In this document: positions 6,755 to 15,593 of the stretch, one piece after another
Layout: the number at the start of each line of letters is the position of its first letter
Numbering within the stretch: the first letter of the stretch is position 1
Assembly (NCBI RefSeq): GCF_014334055.1
Contig: NZ_CP060490.1
Span: 372,001-436,000 of the forward strand
Source of the DNA: Oscillibacter hominis
GTDB taxonomy: Bacteria > Bacillota > Clostridia > Oscillospirales > Oscillospiraceae
DNA length: 64,000 nt
Direction: 5' to 3'
Notes under the pieces: model-generated
What the model was told of the DNA's origin: nothing
The model's database searches: none
Seen by the model: only the letters and a program-made list of their open reading frames with translations
Program-made: the position numbers and the translations under genes

Positions 6755-9193
6755 ATGAATGAAAATAAATTTACCCCCCGGGCGGAAAACGCCCTGCGCT
6801 ATGCCCAGGAGGCAGCGGGCGAACTGGGCCACGGCTATGTGGGCAGCGAGCATCTGCTGTTAGGCCTGATCCGGGAGGAGGAGGGCATCGCCTACCGCTG
6901 CCTCACCGACGCCGGATTGACCGCGGACATGGTCCGCGACCTGATCCGCAAGAGCGTGGGAGCCGGCCTGCCCGGCAGCGACCCGGCCCAGGGCCTGACT
7001 CCCCGGGCAAAGCGGGCGGTGGAAATCGCTGTGGAGGAGTCCATGCGGGGCGGATTCGGATATGTGGGCACGGAGCATCTGTTGCTGGGATTGCTGCGTG
7101 AGGGCAGCAACATGGCGGTCCGCATCCTGCGCACCGCGGGCGTGGATCCCCGGAAGCTCTACTCCGCTGTGATGCAGAAGCTGAATGAAGCGCCCCGCAG
7201 CCAGCAGCCCCCCGCCGACAGCCGGACCAAGGACGACGGCAAGAGCAAGACGCTGAAGGAATTCACCCGGGATTTGACCGCAGCAGCCAGGGAGGGCAAG
7301 TTGGACCCGGTCATCGGCCGGGACGATGAGATCCAGCGGGTGATCCAGATCCTCTCCCGCCGCACCAAGAACAACCCGGTGCTCATCGGGGAACCCGGCG
7401 TGGGCAAGACGGCCATCGCCGAGGGCCTGGCCCAGAAGATCGTGGTGGGCGATGTGCCGGAGGAGCTGTTGGATAAAAAAATCCTCTCCCTGGACCTCTC
7501 CGGCATGGTGGCCGGCACCAAATACCGCGGTGAGTTTGAAGAGCGTATCAAAAACACCCTCAACGAGGTGAAGCGCTCCGGAGACGTGATTTTGTTCATC
7601 GACGAGCTGCACACCATTGTGGGCGCTGGCTCCGCCGAGGGAGCCGTGGACGCCGCCAACATCATCAAGCCTGCCCTTGGCCGTGGTGAAATCCGGGTCA
7701 TCGGCGCCACCACGCTGAACGAGTACCGCAAATACATTGAAAAAGACGCTGCCCTGGAGCGCCGCTTCCAGCCCGTCCAGGTGGGCGAGCCGAGCCAGGA
7801 GGCCAGTATTGAAATCCTCAAGGGGCTGCGGGACAAGTATGAGGCGCATCACAAGCTGACCATCACCGACGAGGCGCTGGAGGCCGCGGTCCGCCTGTCC
7901 GCCCGGTATATCAACGACCGCTTTCTGCCGGACAAGGCCATCGACCTGATGGACGAGGCCGCCTCCCAGGTGCGGATGAAGGGCGAGGAGGTCTCTCCGG
8001 ACCTGAAGGCCCTGGAGGAGAAGCTGGCGGTTCTCCAGCGGGAAAAGCAGGAGGCCGTCACCTCCCAGGACTTTGAAAAGGCCGCCCAGCTGCGGGATAT
8101 TGAAAAGGATTACAAGGAGCAGATGGAGATCGAGCGGGACAAGCAGCGCCGCCAGCACACCAGCCGCCCCGTCACCGAGGAGGATATTGCCGCCGTTGTG
8201 TCCAAGTGGACCGGCGTGCCGGTAACCCGCCTCACGGAGGACGAGGGGGAGCGGCTCCTCAAGATGGAGGAGACACTCCACCAGCGGGTGGTGGGCCAGG
8301 ACGAGGCGGTACGGGCCGTGGCCCGGGCCATCCGCCGGGGCCGTGTGGGCCTGAAGGACCCCAAGCGCCCCATTGGATCCTTCCTCTTCCTGGGCCCCAC
8401 CGGCGTGGGCAAGACAGAGCTCTGCAAGACCCTGGCCGAGGCCATGTTCGGCGACGAGAAGGCCATGATCCGCATCGATATGTCCGAGTATATGGAAAAG
8501 CACACCGTCTCCCGCCTGGTGGGCTCCCCTCCCGGCTATGTGGGATATGAGGAGGGCGGCCAGCTGACGGAGAAGGTGCGCAGGAAGCCCTATTCCGTGG
8601 TGCTCTTCGACGAGATCGAAAAGGCCCATGAGGATGTGTGGAACATCCTGCTCCAAATCCTGGAGGACGGCCGCATCACCGACTCCCAGGGCCGGACCGT
8701 GGATTTCAAGAACACGGTGATCGTCATGACCTCAAACGTGGGCGCCAAGGCCATCACCAACGCCGATTCCGGCAGGCTGGGCTTTGCGCCGGAGAAGGAC
8801 GCCGGGGAGGAGAAAAAGTTCGAGGCTGTCAAGGCTGCCGTGATGGAGGAGCTGCGCCGCACCTTCCGGCCGGAGTTCCTCAACCGTATCGACGAGACCA
8901 TTGTGTTCCGCCGCCTGAGCCAGGAGGACATCGCCGAGGTCGCCCGCCGCATGCTCAAGAGTACGGCAAAGCGGATGGAGGCCATGGGCATCCGCCTGGA
9001 GGCCGACGACAAGGCCATCGCCGAGCTGGCCAAAGAGGGGTTCGACCCCATCTATGGAGCCCGTCCCCTGCGCCGGTGCATCCAGAGCAAGGTGGAGGAC
9101 GCCGTGGCCGAGCAGATGCTGGAGGGCACCCTCAAGGAGGGCGACACCGCCCGCCTCAGTGTGGAAGACAACAAGCTGTGCATCAGCAAATAA
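6755..9193 (+). CDS. clpC: ATP-dependent Clp protease ATPase subunit ClpC
   Basis: This 812-residue AAA+ unfoldase has two N-terminal Clp repeats (about 1-150, [12 protein letters not shown] and [13 protein letters not shown]), a first ATPase module with GEPGVGKT near 212, a middle domain with a UVR-like segment near 440-460 ([18 protein letters not shown]), a second ATPase module with GPTGVGKT near 547 and a C-terminal Clp domain. It unfolds substrates for ClpP. It is third in the CtsR-controlled operon and is closed by a strong terminator. Confidence 0.96.
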   Translation: MNENKFTPRAENALRYAQEAAGELGHGYVGSEHLLLGLIREEEGIAYRCLTDAGLTADMVRDLIRKSVGAGLPGSDPAQGLTPRAKRAVEIAVEESMRGGFGYVGTEHLLLGLLREGSNMAVRILRTAGVDPRKLYSAVMQKLNEAPRSQQPPADSRTKDDGKSKTLKEFTRDLTAAAREGKLDPVIGRDDEIQRVIQILSRRTKNNPVLIGEPGVGKTAIAEGLAQKIVVGDVPEELLDKKILSLDLSGMVAGTKYRGEFEERIKNTLNEVKRSGDVILFIDELHTIVGAGSAEGAVDAANIIKPALGRGEIRVIGATTLNEYRKYIEKDAALERRFQPVQVGEPSQEASIEILKGLRDKYEAHHKLTITDEALEAAVRLSARYINDRFLPDKAIDLMDEAASQVRMKGEEVSPDLKALEEKLAVLQREKQEAVTSQDFEKAAQLRDIEKDYKEQMEIERDKQRRQHTSRPVTEEDIAAVVSKWTGVPVTRLTEDEGERLLKMEETLHQRVVGQDEAVRAVARAIRRGRVGLKDPKRPIGSFLFLGPTGVGKTELCKTLAEAMFGDEKAMIRIDMSEYMEKHTVSRLVGSPPGYVGYEEGGQLTEKVRRKPYSVVLFDEIEKAHEDVWNILLQILEDGRITDSQGRTVDFKNTVIVMTSNVGAKAITNADSGRLGFAPEKDAGEEKKFEAVKAAVMEELRRTFRPEFLNRIDETIVFRRLSQEDIAEVARRMLKSTAKRMEAMGIRLEADDKAIAELAKEGFDPIYGARPLRRCIQSKVEDAVAEQMLEGTLKEGDTARLSVEDNKLCISK

Positions 9194-9202
9194 GACGCAA
9201 AG

Positions 9203-9235
9203 GCGCCGCTGGAGAATCTCCGGCGGCGCTTTTTT
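9203..9235 (+). terminator. Terminator after clpC
   Basis: A 12-bp stem (9203-9214 with 9218-9229, one G-T pair) with a 3-base loop is followed by six T residues. Confidence 0.9.
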
Positions 9236-9236
9236 A

Positions 9237-10136
9237 CTATAGATAGAGGCGGGCCACGTCGTTGTACATGCGGGAGATGTCCCGCAGGATGTCGTCATGG
9301 CCGAAGTCTGTGTGGTAGACCATGTTGATCTCCCGCATCATGCTCAAATTCTCCACCGGCAGCGCGGTGAGCTTTCCTTTTTTGAGCTCGTCAAGGCACG
9401 CGCTCTTGGCCAGGATGGACACACCGTAGCCACGCCGGATCAAGTCCTTGATGGTGGCGATGTTATCCACTTCCAACACTACGTTGAACTCCTCGATGGA
9501 AATGCCCCGGCTCTCCAGGTGGGAGAGGAAGAGGTTCTGCGTGCCGGAGCTGGGCAGCCGCAGGATCATCCGCTGGTTTTTCAACTCCTCAACAGTCACG
9601 ATCCCCTGCTTGGCCAGCGAGTGGTTGTTGGGCACGATCAGCACCAGGCTGTCTGTATCCAGCAGCAGGGAATTGTAGCCAGGTTCCGTCAGCGGGCCCT
9701 CCACAATGGCCAGGTCAATCTCATAAGTGCGCAGTTTTGCATAAAGATTTTTTATGGTATCAGTAATAAGCATTATTTTTACATCATGGTTTTCGCTGCA
9801 ATATCTGGCCAGCGCTTCGGCCACCGGATTGCTCTCCGAGGTGTGGGTCAGGCCCACCACAATCCGGGTCAACTGCTGCTTTTCGTCCTGAATATCCCGC
9901 TGCAGGTTATGGACCAGGGCGATCATCCGCTTTGCATAACGGGTGGCTATTTCACCCTCAGCTGTCAATTTTAGTGAGCCGCCGCCCCGATGAAACAGCT
10001 TTACGCCCAATTCCTGTTCCAGCTGGCGGATGTGCTGGCTGACGGCAGGCTGGGTCAGGGACAGCTGCTCGGCGGCCTTGGTAAAGCTGCCGGTTTCGCA
10101 TACGCGCAGCAGCGTGTAAAGCTTGGTGTCAATCAT
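9237..10136 (-). CDS. LysR family transcriptional regulator
   Basis: This 299-residue protein has the LysR winged helix (FTKAAEQLSLTQPAVSQHIR near residues 18-37) and a type-2 periplasmic-binding-fold effector domain. It faces the antiporter gene across 141 bases and probably controls it, as is usual for divergent LysR genes. ATG 10136 is chosen because AAGGAG (10150-10145) is eight bases upstream; the in-frame GTG at 10145 overlaps that ribosome site. The inducer is unknown. Confidence 0.9.
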   Translation of the reverse strand: MIDTKLYTLLRVCETGSFTKAAEQLSLTQPAVSQHIRQLEQELGVKLFHRGGGSLKLTAEGEIATRYAKRMIALVHNLQRDIQDEKQQLTRIVVGLTHTSESNPVAEALARYCSENHDVKIMLITDTIKNLYAKLRTYEIDLAIVEGPLTEPGYNSLLLDTDSLVLIVPNNHSLAKQGIVTVEELKNQRMILRLPSSGTQNLFLSHLESRGISIEEFNVVLEVDNIATIKDLIRRGYGVSILAKSACLDELKKGKLTALPVENLSMMREINMVYHTDFGHDDILRDISRMYNDVARLYL

Positions 10137-10186
10137 GCGGCTCACTCCTTATTAGTAAAATTTATGGAAGCTGAATATTTTATAAT

Positions 10187-10214
10187 TTGACTTGTAGGTG
10201 ATTGCAGCTATATT
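10187..10214 (+). promoter_or_regulatory. Candidate promoter of the antiporter gene
   Basis: TTGACT (10187-10192), a 16-base spacer and TATATT (10209-10214) lie in the divergent LysR/antiporter gap, where a LysR operator is also expected. Confidence 0.5.
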
Positions 10215-10277
10215 GGAGTATACAGATCATACTACAACGCAGAACAAAAATCAATCTGCGATCAAGGAGGAGTAGAA

Positions 10278-11504
10278 ATGGGAAACATCGTGATGCGGCA
10301 GCCGGCTGACATTTTGCTGAGCCTGGCCCTCATTCTGCTCTCCGGCTTTGTTTTGACCCGACTGACCAAGAGATTGAAGCTGCCGGACGTGACCGGCTAT
10401 ATTCTGGCGGGCATTCTCATTGGACCGGATCTGTTGGGCCTGGTGCCGCCGGAGATCATTGAACGTATGGACTTCGTCAGTGACGTGGCGCTGGCGTTCA
10501 TTGCCTTTGGAGTGGGACAGTACTTCCGCCGGGAGACGCTGTGTGACATGGGAAAGGGGCTGATCCTGGTAACGCTTCTGGAGTCCTTGCTGCCCGGAGC
10601 AATGGTGGCGCTGGCCATGCGTTTCGTGTTCCATCAGGATATGGCGCTTTCCCTGCTGCTGGGCGCCATTGCCACGGCCACGGCGCCGGCCAGCACCCTG
10701 ATGACCATCCGCCAATACCGGGCCGACGGGCCCTTTGTCAACCTGCTGCTGGCTGTGGTGGCCCTGGACGACGGCGTGTGCCTTTTGACCTTCAGCGCCG
10801 CTTCCGCTGCGGTGGATGCCATGGGCGGCGCGGGGATTTCCCTGCGCTCGGCGCTGCTGCCTATTTTGTGGAACGTGGCGGCCCTGGCTATGGGCGCCGC
10901 GCTGGGGGTTTTGCTGACGGTGCTTCTGACCTCCAAGCGCAGCCGCGGGAACCGCCTGATTTTGACCATTGCGGTGCTTTTGACGCTGTGCGGGGTGTGT
11001 GCGCTGATCGACGTATCCCCGCTGCTGGCGTGCATGGTGTGCAGTGCGGTCTATATCAACCGCACCGGAGAGCATGACCTCTATGCCCAGGTGGATGAAT
11101 TTACGCCTCCGGTACTTAGCTTGTTTTTCATCGTCTCCGGCATGAACTTGGATGTCATGGCGCTGAAGACCGTGGGCCTTGCGGGAGTGGGTTACTTTGT
11201 CATCCGCATCCTTGGGAAGTACCTGGGCGCTTATCTGGGATGCCGCTGCATCGGCACAGACCGCCGCACCCGGGACTGGCTGGGGTTTGCACTGATCCCC
11301 CAGGCCGGCGTTGCCATCGGCCTTGCCTTTTTGGGTAAGCGGGTGCTGCCGGAGGGAATCGGCGATTTGCTGCTGACCGTAATTTTGGCCTCCTCGGTAC
11401 TCTATGAGCTCATCGGGCCGGGCTGCGCCAAGCTGGCGCTGTTCCGCTCCGGAGCCATTCAGGCCCAGGGAGAGAAAGAGGCCAACCTAAAAAAAGCAGT
11501 ATGA
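10278..11504 (+). CDS. CPA2-type cation:proton antiporter (Kef/NapA-like)
   Basis: This 408-residue protein has about 12 membrane segments and the monovalent cation:proton antiporter pattern: LKLPDVTGYILAGILIGPDL near residue 35, then ATATAPASTLMTI near 135 and VVALDDGVCLLTF near 160 (the conserved acidic DD of the exchange site). It lacks the C-terminal TrkA-N domain of full Kef proteins. Its role is probably Na+ or K+ efflux against protons. ATG 10278 has AAGGAGGA upstream. Confidence 0.85.
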   Translation: MGNIVMRQPADILLSLALILLSGFVLTRLTKRLKLPDVTGYILAGILIGPDLLGLVPPEIIERMDFVSDVALAFIAFGVGQYFRRETLCDMGKGLILVTLLESLLPGAMVALAMRFVFHQDMALSLLLGAIATATAPASTLMTIRQYRADGPFVNLLLAVVALDDGVCLLTFSAASAAVDAMGGAGISLRSALLPILWNVAALAMGAALGVLLTVLLTSKRSRGNRLILTIAVLLTLCGVCALIDVSPLLACMVCSAVYINRTGEHDLYAQVDEFTPPVLSLFFIVSGMNLDVMALKTVGLAGVGYFVIRILGKYLGAYLGCRCIGTDRRTRDWLGFALIPQAGVAIGLAFLGKRVLPEGIGDLLLTVILASSVLYELIGPGCAKLALFRSGAIQAQGEKEANLKKAV

Positions 11505-11520
11505 AAAAGTGAAAAGCGAA

Positions 11521-11550
11521 GCCGCCGGAGATATTCTTTCCGGCGGCATT
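11521..11550 (+). terminator. Hairpin after the antiporter gene
   Basis: A 9-bp stem GCCGCCGGA/TCCGGCGGC (11521-11529 and 11539-11547) is followed by ATTTCG, only a weak T-tract. Confidence 0.6.
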
Positions 11551-11604
11551 TCGCGCCTTTTTCGACCCTGCTATTAAAATGAGATTCAGGTTAATGCAAA
11601 TGCC

Positions 11605-11633
11605 TTGTGTTTTTGGGGAAATTAGCGTATACT
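11605..11633 (+). promoter_or_regulatory. Candidate promoter of the 617-residue membrane protein gene
   Basis: TATACT (11628-11633) is preceded after 17 bases by TTGTGT, a weak -35. It sits about 48 bases before the start codon. Confidence 0.4.
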
Positions 11634-11680
11634 ACTCACCAATACCTGACTGAAAAAACCAGATAGAAAGGAATAAAATA

Positions 11681-13534
11681 ATGCCTTTTGACTTTCATTT
11701 CGGCAATATGAATGGTGGGTTTGGCCCGGACGGCCAGGGCTTTACCCCGCCGCCGCCCAGAGAGCGCAAACCCCGCAAGGCCATCGGCAACAAGGCCACC
11801 CGCGTGCTCATCAACATTGTGGTGACCCTGGTGGTGGGGGCGGCCTATTTTTACCTGCGCCTGCCGGCCCTGAACCTCCACGCGGAGGAGTTTTACACGT
11901 TCGTGCTTCTGCTGTGCGCGGTGTATGTGGGCTGCGCCCTCTTTACCTCCGGCTTCCAGGGAGAGGGGGTAAAGGGCTACTTTGGCTTTGTCAAAAAACA
12001 GTGCACCATACCCTTTTTGGTGCTCATTGTCATGGTGGCCACCATTGCCGTGGGCGCGCTGACCTCCTGGGTGGTGTTCCGCGCGGCCAGCTACAGTGAG
12101 CTGCTGCCGATTAAAACCGGGGATTTTGCCGCGGAGGTGGACGAGATCTCCTATGGGCAGATCCCCATGGTGGACCGGGATTCCGCAGCCCGCCTGGGTG
12201 CGCGTAAGTTGGGCGAGCTGGCCGACATGGTCTCCCAGTTCGAGGTGCTGCCCAACTACACCCAGATCAACTACCAGGGCCGCCCCGTCCGTGTGACTTC
12301 CCTGGGGTATGCAGACCTCATCAAGTGGTTTACCAACCGGTCCGAGGGGCTGCCCGCCTATCTGATCGTGGATATGGTGAGCCAGGACGTGGAGGTGGTG
12401 CGCCTGAAGGAGGGCATGAAATACACCACGGCCGAGCACCTGGGCCGCAACTTGTACCGCCATCTGCGTTTCGGCTACCCTACGTTCATGTTTGCCGAGC
12501 CGGTCTTTGAAATCGACGAGGAGGGGATGCCCTGGTGGGTCTGCCCCCGGATGGTGAAGAGCATCGGGCTGTTCGGCGGGACGGACATCAAGGGCGCCGT
12601 GCTGGTCAATGCGGTCACCGGGGAGAGCCAGTATTATGAAGAGGTTCCCTCCTGGGTGGATCAGGTCTATGTGGCCGAGCTCATCATGCAGCAGTACGAC
12701 TACTACGGCCAGTACCACAATGGCTTTTTCAACTCCATCTTCGGCCAGCGGGACGTCACCATCACCACAGACGGTTACAACTATATTGCCATCGGCGATG
12801 ACGTCTATATGTACACCGGCGTGACGAGCGTCACCTCGGATCAGTCCAACATCGGCTTTTTGCTGAGCAACCAGCGGACCAAGGAGACGAGCTTTTACTC
12901 TGTGGCAGGCGCCACCGAAGAATCCGCCATGCGTTCCGCCGAGGGCCAGGTCCAGCAGATGTCCTATATCGCCACGTTCCCGCTGCTGCTGAACATCGCC
13001 GACCAGCCCACCTATTTCATGGCGCTCAAGGATGCGGCGGGCCTCGTGAAGATGTACGCCATGGTCAACGTGGAGCAGTATCAGATCGTGGCCACGGGGC
13101 AGACGGTGGCAGACTGCGAGATCAACTACCGCCAGATGCTGGCGAACAACAACCTCATTGAAAAAGAGGACGCCACGATTTCCGGAGGGGAAGAGGACAT
13201 GGGTCCGGCGGAGTTTGAGATCACCGACATCCGCACCGCGGTCATCGACGGCAGCACCAACTACTTCCTGGGCGCCGGGACTTATGAGGAGCAGGGGCAG
13301 GTCTACTACCGGATCAGCGCCGCAGACGCCCCTCACGCCGCCCTTTTGGAGGTGGGAGACTGGGTGATGCTGGGCTATGACCGCCTCCAGGAGCCTGAGC
13401 GGTTTACAAACCTGGAAAAGGAGCCCATCTACACCATCTACCGGGCAACCTATCTGAACCCCGAGAGCAGCGGTCCATCCGGTGATTCCGGCCAGACTCC
13501 GGCTGAAGCCGGAGGGGATGTGCCTGCCGCCTGA
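11681..13534 (+). CDS. Conserved membrane protein with large extracytoplasmic domain, function not recognised
   Basis: I do not recognise this 617-residue protein. It starts with a proline/glycine-rich segment (1-35), then three hydrophobic segments (about 41-60, 70-88 and 108-133) and a soluble region of nearly 480 residues that most likely faces outside. The soluble part is rich in Tyr, Asp and Glu and has stretches such as GQIPMVDRDSAARLGARKLG and VLVNAVTGESQYYEEVPSWV, which could form a PepSY- or transglutaminase-like fold, but no catalytic motif is clear. It is monocistronic between its own promoter and terminator. An antisense open frame across most of the gene is a codon-bias shadow. 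Confidence 0.85.
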   Translation: MPFDFHFGNMNGGFGPDGQGFTPPPPRERKPRKAIGNKATRVLINIVVTLVVGAAYFYLRLPALNLHAEEFYTFVLLLCAVYVGCALFTSGFQGEGVKGYFGFVKKQCTIPFLVLIVMVATIAVGALTSWVVFRAASYSELLPIKTGDFAAEVDEISYGQIPMVDRDSAARLGARKLGELADMVSQFEVLPNYTQINYQGRPVRVTSLGYADLIKWFTNRSEGLPAYLIVDMVSQDVEVVRLKEGMKYTTAEHLGRNLYRHLRFGYPTFMFAEPVFEIDEEGMPWWVCPRMVKSIGLFGGTDIKGAVLVNAVTGESQYYEEVPSWVDQVYVAELIMQQYDYYGQYHNGFFNSIFGQRDVTITTDGYNYIAIGDDVYMYTGVTSVTSDQSNIGFLLSNQRTKETSFYSVAGATEESAMRSAEGQVQQMSYIATFPLLLNIADQPTYFMALKDAAGLVKMYAMVNVEQYQIVATGQTVADCEINYRQMLANNNLIEKEDATISGGEEDMGPAEFEITDIRTAVIDGSTNYFLGAGTYEEQGQVYYRISAADAPHAALLEVGDWVMLGYDRLQEPERFTNLEKEPIYTIYRATYLNPESSGPSGDSGQTPAEAGGDVPAA

Positions 13535-13545
13535 TCTAAAAAAGA

Positions 13546-13569
13546 CGCCGCCTTCGGGCGGCGCCTTTT
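13546..13569 (+). terminator. Terminator after the membrane protein gene
   Basis: A 7-bp GC stem closed by a TTCG tetraloop (13546-13563) is followed by TTTT. Confidence 0.85.
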
Positions 13570-13639
13570 CTATCAGCAGGGCTTGCACTGCCGGCGGGAC
13601 GATGGTAGGATAAAAGAAGCCGAAAAAGGGGAGGAACCT

Positions 13640-14323
13640 ATGAGAGCATACGACACTGTGCTGTTTGACCTGGACGGCACACTATTAAATACTTTGGATG
13701 ATTTGAAGGACAGCGTCAACTTCATCCTGGAGCGCCATGGATGCCCCACCTGGGAGGAGCGGGAGCTTCGGTCCTTCCTGGGAAACGGCCTGCGGCGATT
13801 GATGGAGCTTTCCGTGCCCGGTGGGATGGAGCATCCCGGGTTCGAGGAGATGTTTGAGGAGTTCCGCGTCTATTATACGGCCCACTGTGAGCAGAAGACC
13901 CGGCCCTATCCCGGGGTGGAGGAGCTGCTGCAACAGCTGAAGGGGCATGGGCTGCGTATGGCGGTGGTCTCCAACAAGGACCACGAGGCCGTGGAGGAGT
14001 TGGGCAGGCGGTTTTTCCCCTGGCTTTCCGTCTGCATGGGCCAGCAGGAGGGGCTGCGGCGCAAACCGGCGCCGGACATGGCGGAGGCGGCCATGAAGGC
14101 CCTGGGCGCCGCAAAGGATCGGACGGTGTATGTAGGGGACTCGGAGGTGGACTTTCAGACTGCGCGGAACGCGGGGCTGCCCTGCATCCTGGTGTCCTGG
14201 GGCTTCCGGGACCGGCCGGAGCTGGAGGCGCTGCACCCAGCGGCTTTGGTGGACGATCCGCAGTCACTTTTCCTGGAGCTCACCCGGCCGTGTGGATCGG
14301 TGGAAGAGAAAAACAAAATGTGA
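13640..14323 (+). CDS. HAD family hydrolase (phosphoglycolate phosphatase-like)
   Basis: This 227-residue protein has HAD motif I FDLDGTLLNT near residue 9, motif II VVSNKD near 110, the motif III lysine around RRKPAPDM near 137 and motif IV VYVGDSEVDFQTA near 157, with an alpha-helical cap between I and II. This is the Gph/PGMB-like subfamily of phosphomonoesterases. The substrate cannot be told. ATG 13640 follows GGGGAGG; the open frame upstream is outside the conserved domain. Confidence 0.88.
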   Translation: MRAYDTVLFDLDGTLLNTLDDLKDSVNFILERHGCPTWEERELRSFLGNGLRRLMELSVPGGMEHPGFEEMFEEFRVYYTAHCEQKTRPYPGVEELLQQLKGHGLRMAVVSNKDHEAVEELGRRFFPWLSVCMGQQEGLRRKPAPDMAEAAMKALGAAKDRTVYVGDSEVDFQTARNAGLPCILVSWGFRDRPELEALHPAALVDDPQSLFLELTRPCGSVEEKNKM

Positions 14324-14341
14324 GATTTTTTCTTGAGGTTC

Positions 14342-14370
14342 TTGCCAAATGGCGAATCGTGCAATAAAAT
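14342..14370 (+). promoter_or_regulatory. Candidate promoter of the GGDEF gene
   Basis: TTGCCA (14342-14347), a 17-base spacer and TAAAAT (14365-14370) lie 35 bases before the start of the diguanylate cyclase-like gene. Confidence 0.55.
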
Positions 14371-14405
14371 GGAACTGAACAGAGTCGGATGATAAGGAGG
14401 ACAGT

Positions 14406-15395
14406 ATGCAGCAGGAGCTTTCTAAACTCAAACAGGAGAATGAACGCCTGGAGCAGCTGGCCCACCTGGACTGGCTGACCGGAATCTGCAACCGGGGATA
14501 TACCCAGGAATGCGTGGATGAACTATTGTCCAACCGCCAGGCCGGCGTTTTGCTGGTGCTGGATGTGGATCGGTTCAAGCAGGTGAACGACCGGTACGGC
14601 CATATCACGGGAGACCGGCTGCTGGAGGAGATCGCTGCAAAGCTGAGGTCCATGGTGTTTCGCACCGATATATTGGGCCGCGTGGGCGGAGACGAGTTTG
14701 TGATCTTTATGCCCATTGCACAGGAGGAGCGGTTCGTGGAGGAGCGCTGCGCTCAGATCCGGGACCGGCTCCGGTTTGTGGAGCTGGACGGCCAGGAGTT
14801 CCAGCTCTCTGTAACTGTGGCCGGGGCCCTGGCGGAGCAGGGGGACGATTACCAGACGCTGTTTGATCGGGCGGATCAAATCCTCCTGGAGAAGAAACGG
14901 GCCAGAAAACGGTTTTCCACTCTTTCTGTACAGGAGCATAAAGGTATGAGCAAAAAGGGAATCGCCATTGACATGGAGCGGATCCGGGAGGAGTTGTCTG
15001 AGCAGGAGATGATTCCCGGCGCCTACTGCCAGGACTATGAGACCTTCAAAAGCATCTATCGGTTTGTGGAGCGCCGGATGCGGCGGGTCAATATGCCTGT
15101 GTGTATTTTGCTTTTCACCCTCACCGACGGGAAGGGCGAATTTCCCGACCTTCATCAGCGGGAGGCCCAGATGCACGTATTGCAGGAGAGCATTCAGAAC
15201 TCATTGCGGTCCGGCGATGTATTTACCCAATATACGAGCTGCCAGTTTCTGGTAATGGTTTCCGACTCGGATTCGTCGCAGGCGGAAGGGATTGCCGAGC
15301 GGATCTCCGATGTGTTTTATCGGACACTGGATCTCTGGTCAGGCAGCCTCCTGCATCACTGTTATCCCATGCAGCCGCGTCAGGGCAGAAAATAA
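14406..15395 (+). CDS. GGDEF domain protein (probable diguanylate cyclase)
   Basis: This 329-residue protein has a short N-terminal coiled segment, then a complete GGDEF domain (about 20-175) with DWLTGICNRGY, LDVDRFKQVNDRYGH and an intact RVGGDEF. The region before GGDEF reads FRTD, so the RxxD product-inhibition site is not preserved. The C-terminal 130 residues resemble a second, degenerate GGDEF/cyclase fold without the motif. It should make cyclic di-GMP in the cytoplasm. The next gene holds matching turnover domains. Confidence 0.85.
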   Translation: MQQELSKLKQENERLEQLAHLDWLTGICNRGYTQECVDELLSNRQAGVLLVLDVDRFKQVNDRYGHITGDRLLEEIAAKLRSMVFRTDILGRVGGDEFVIFMPIAQEERFVEERCAQIRDRLRFVELDGQEFQLSVTVAGALAEQGDDYQTLFDRADQILLEKKRARKRFSTLSVQEHKGMSKKGIAIDMERIREELSEQEMIPGAYCQDYETFKSIYRFVERRMRRVNMPVCILLFTLTDGKGEFPDLHQREAQMHVLQESIQNSLRSGDVFTQYTSCQFLVMVSDSDSSQAEGIAERISDVFYRTLDLWSGSLLHHCYPMQPRQGRK

Positions 15396-15411
15396 GCGGG
15401 GAACCCTGCGT

Positions 15412-15439
15412 CCCGGCGCTGCGGCGCCGGGCTTTTTTT
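15412..15439 (+). terminator. Terminator after the GGDEF gene
   Basis: An 8-bp stem CCCGGCGC/GCGCCGGG with a 4-base loop is followed by seven T residues. Confidence 0.9.
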
Positions 15440-15491
15440 GTGTAATGCGTGAAGAAACTGGAAAAGACTGTATGGAAATCGCTGGAGACGA

Positions 15492-15520
15492 TTGTGTTTT
15501 ACAGCAAGATGCGGTACAAT
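15492..15520 (+). promoter_or_regulatory. Candidate promoter of the HD-GYP/GGDEF gene
   Basis: TTGTGT (15492-15497), a 17-base spacer and TACAAT (15515-15520) precede the large signalling gene by about 75 bases. Confidence 0.5.
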
Positions 15521-15593
15521 GAAATAGATCATTGGTCTGAAAACATGCCGGGCAAACAGTGCTCCCGCAATGAGAAGAAGAGGTGGATGGATA

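Noticed and set aside
6860..8656. 598-codon antisense frame over clpC
   Set aside because: clpC is unmistakable on the plus strand; the antisense product is His/Leu/Gly-rich with no ribosome site and reflects codon bias.
11636..13588. 650-codon antisense frame over the membrane protein gene
   Set aside because: The plus-strand gene has promoter, ribosome site, membrane segments and terminator; the antisense product is His/Gly/Leu-rich.
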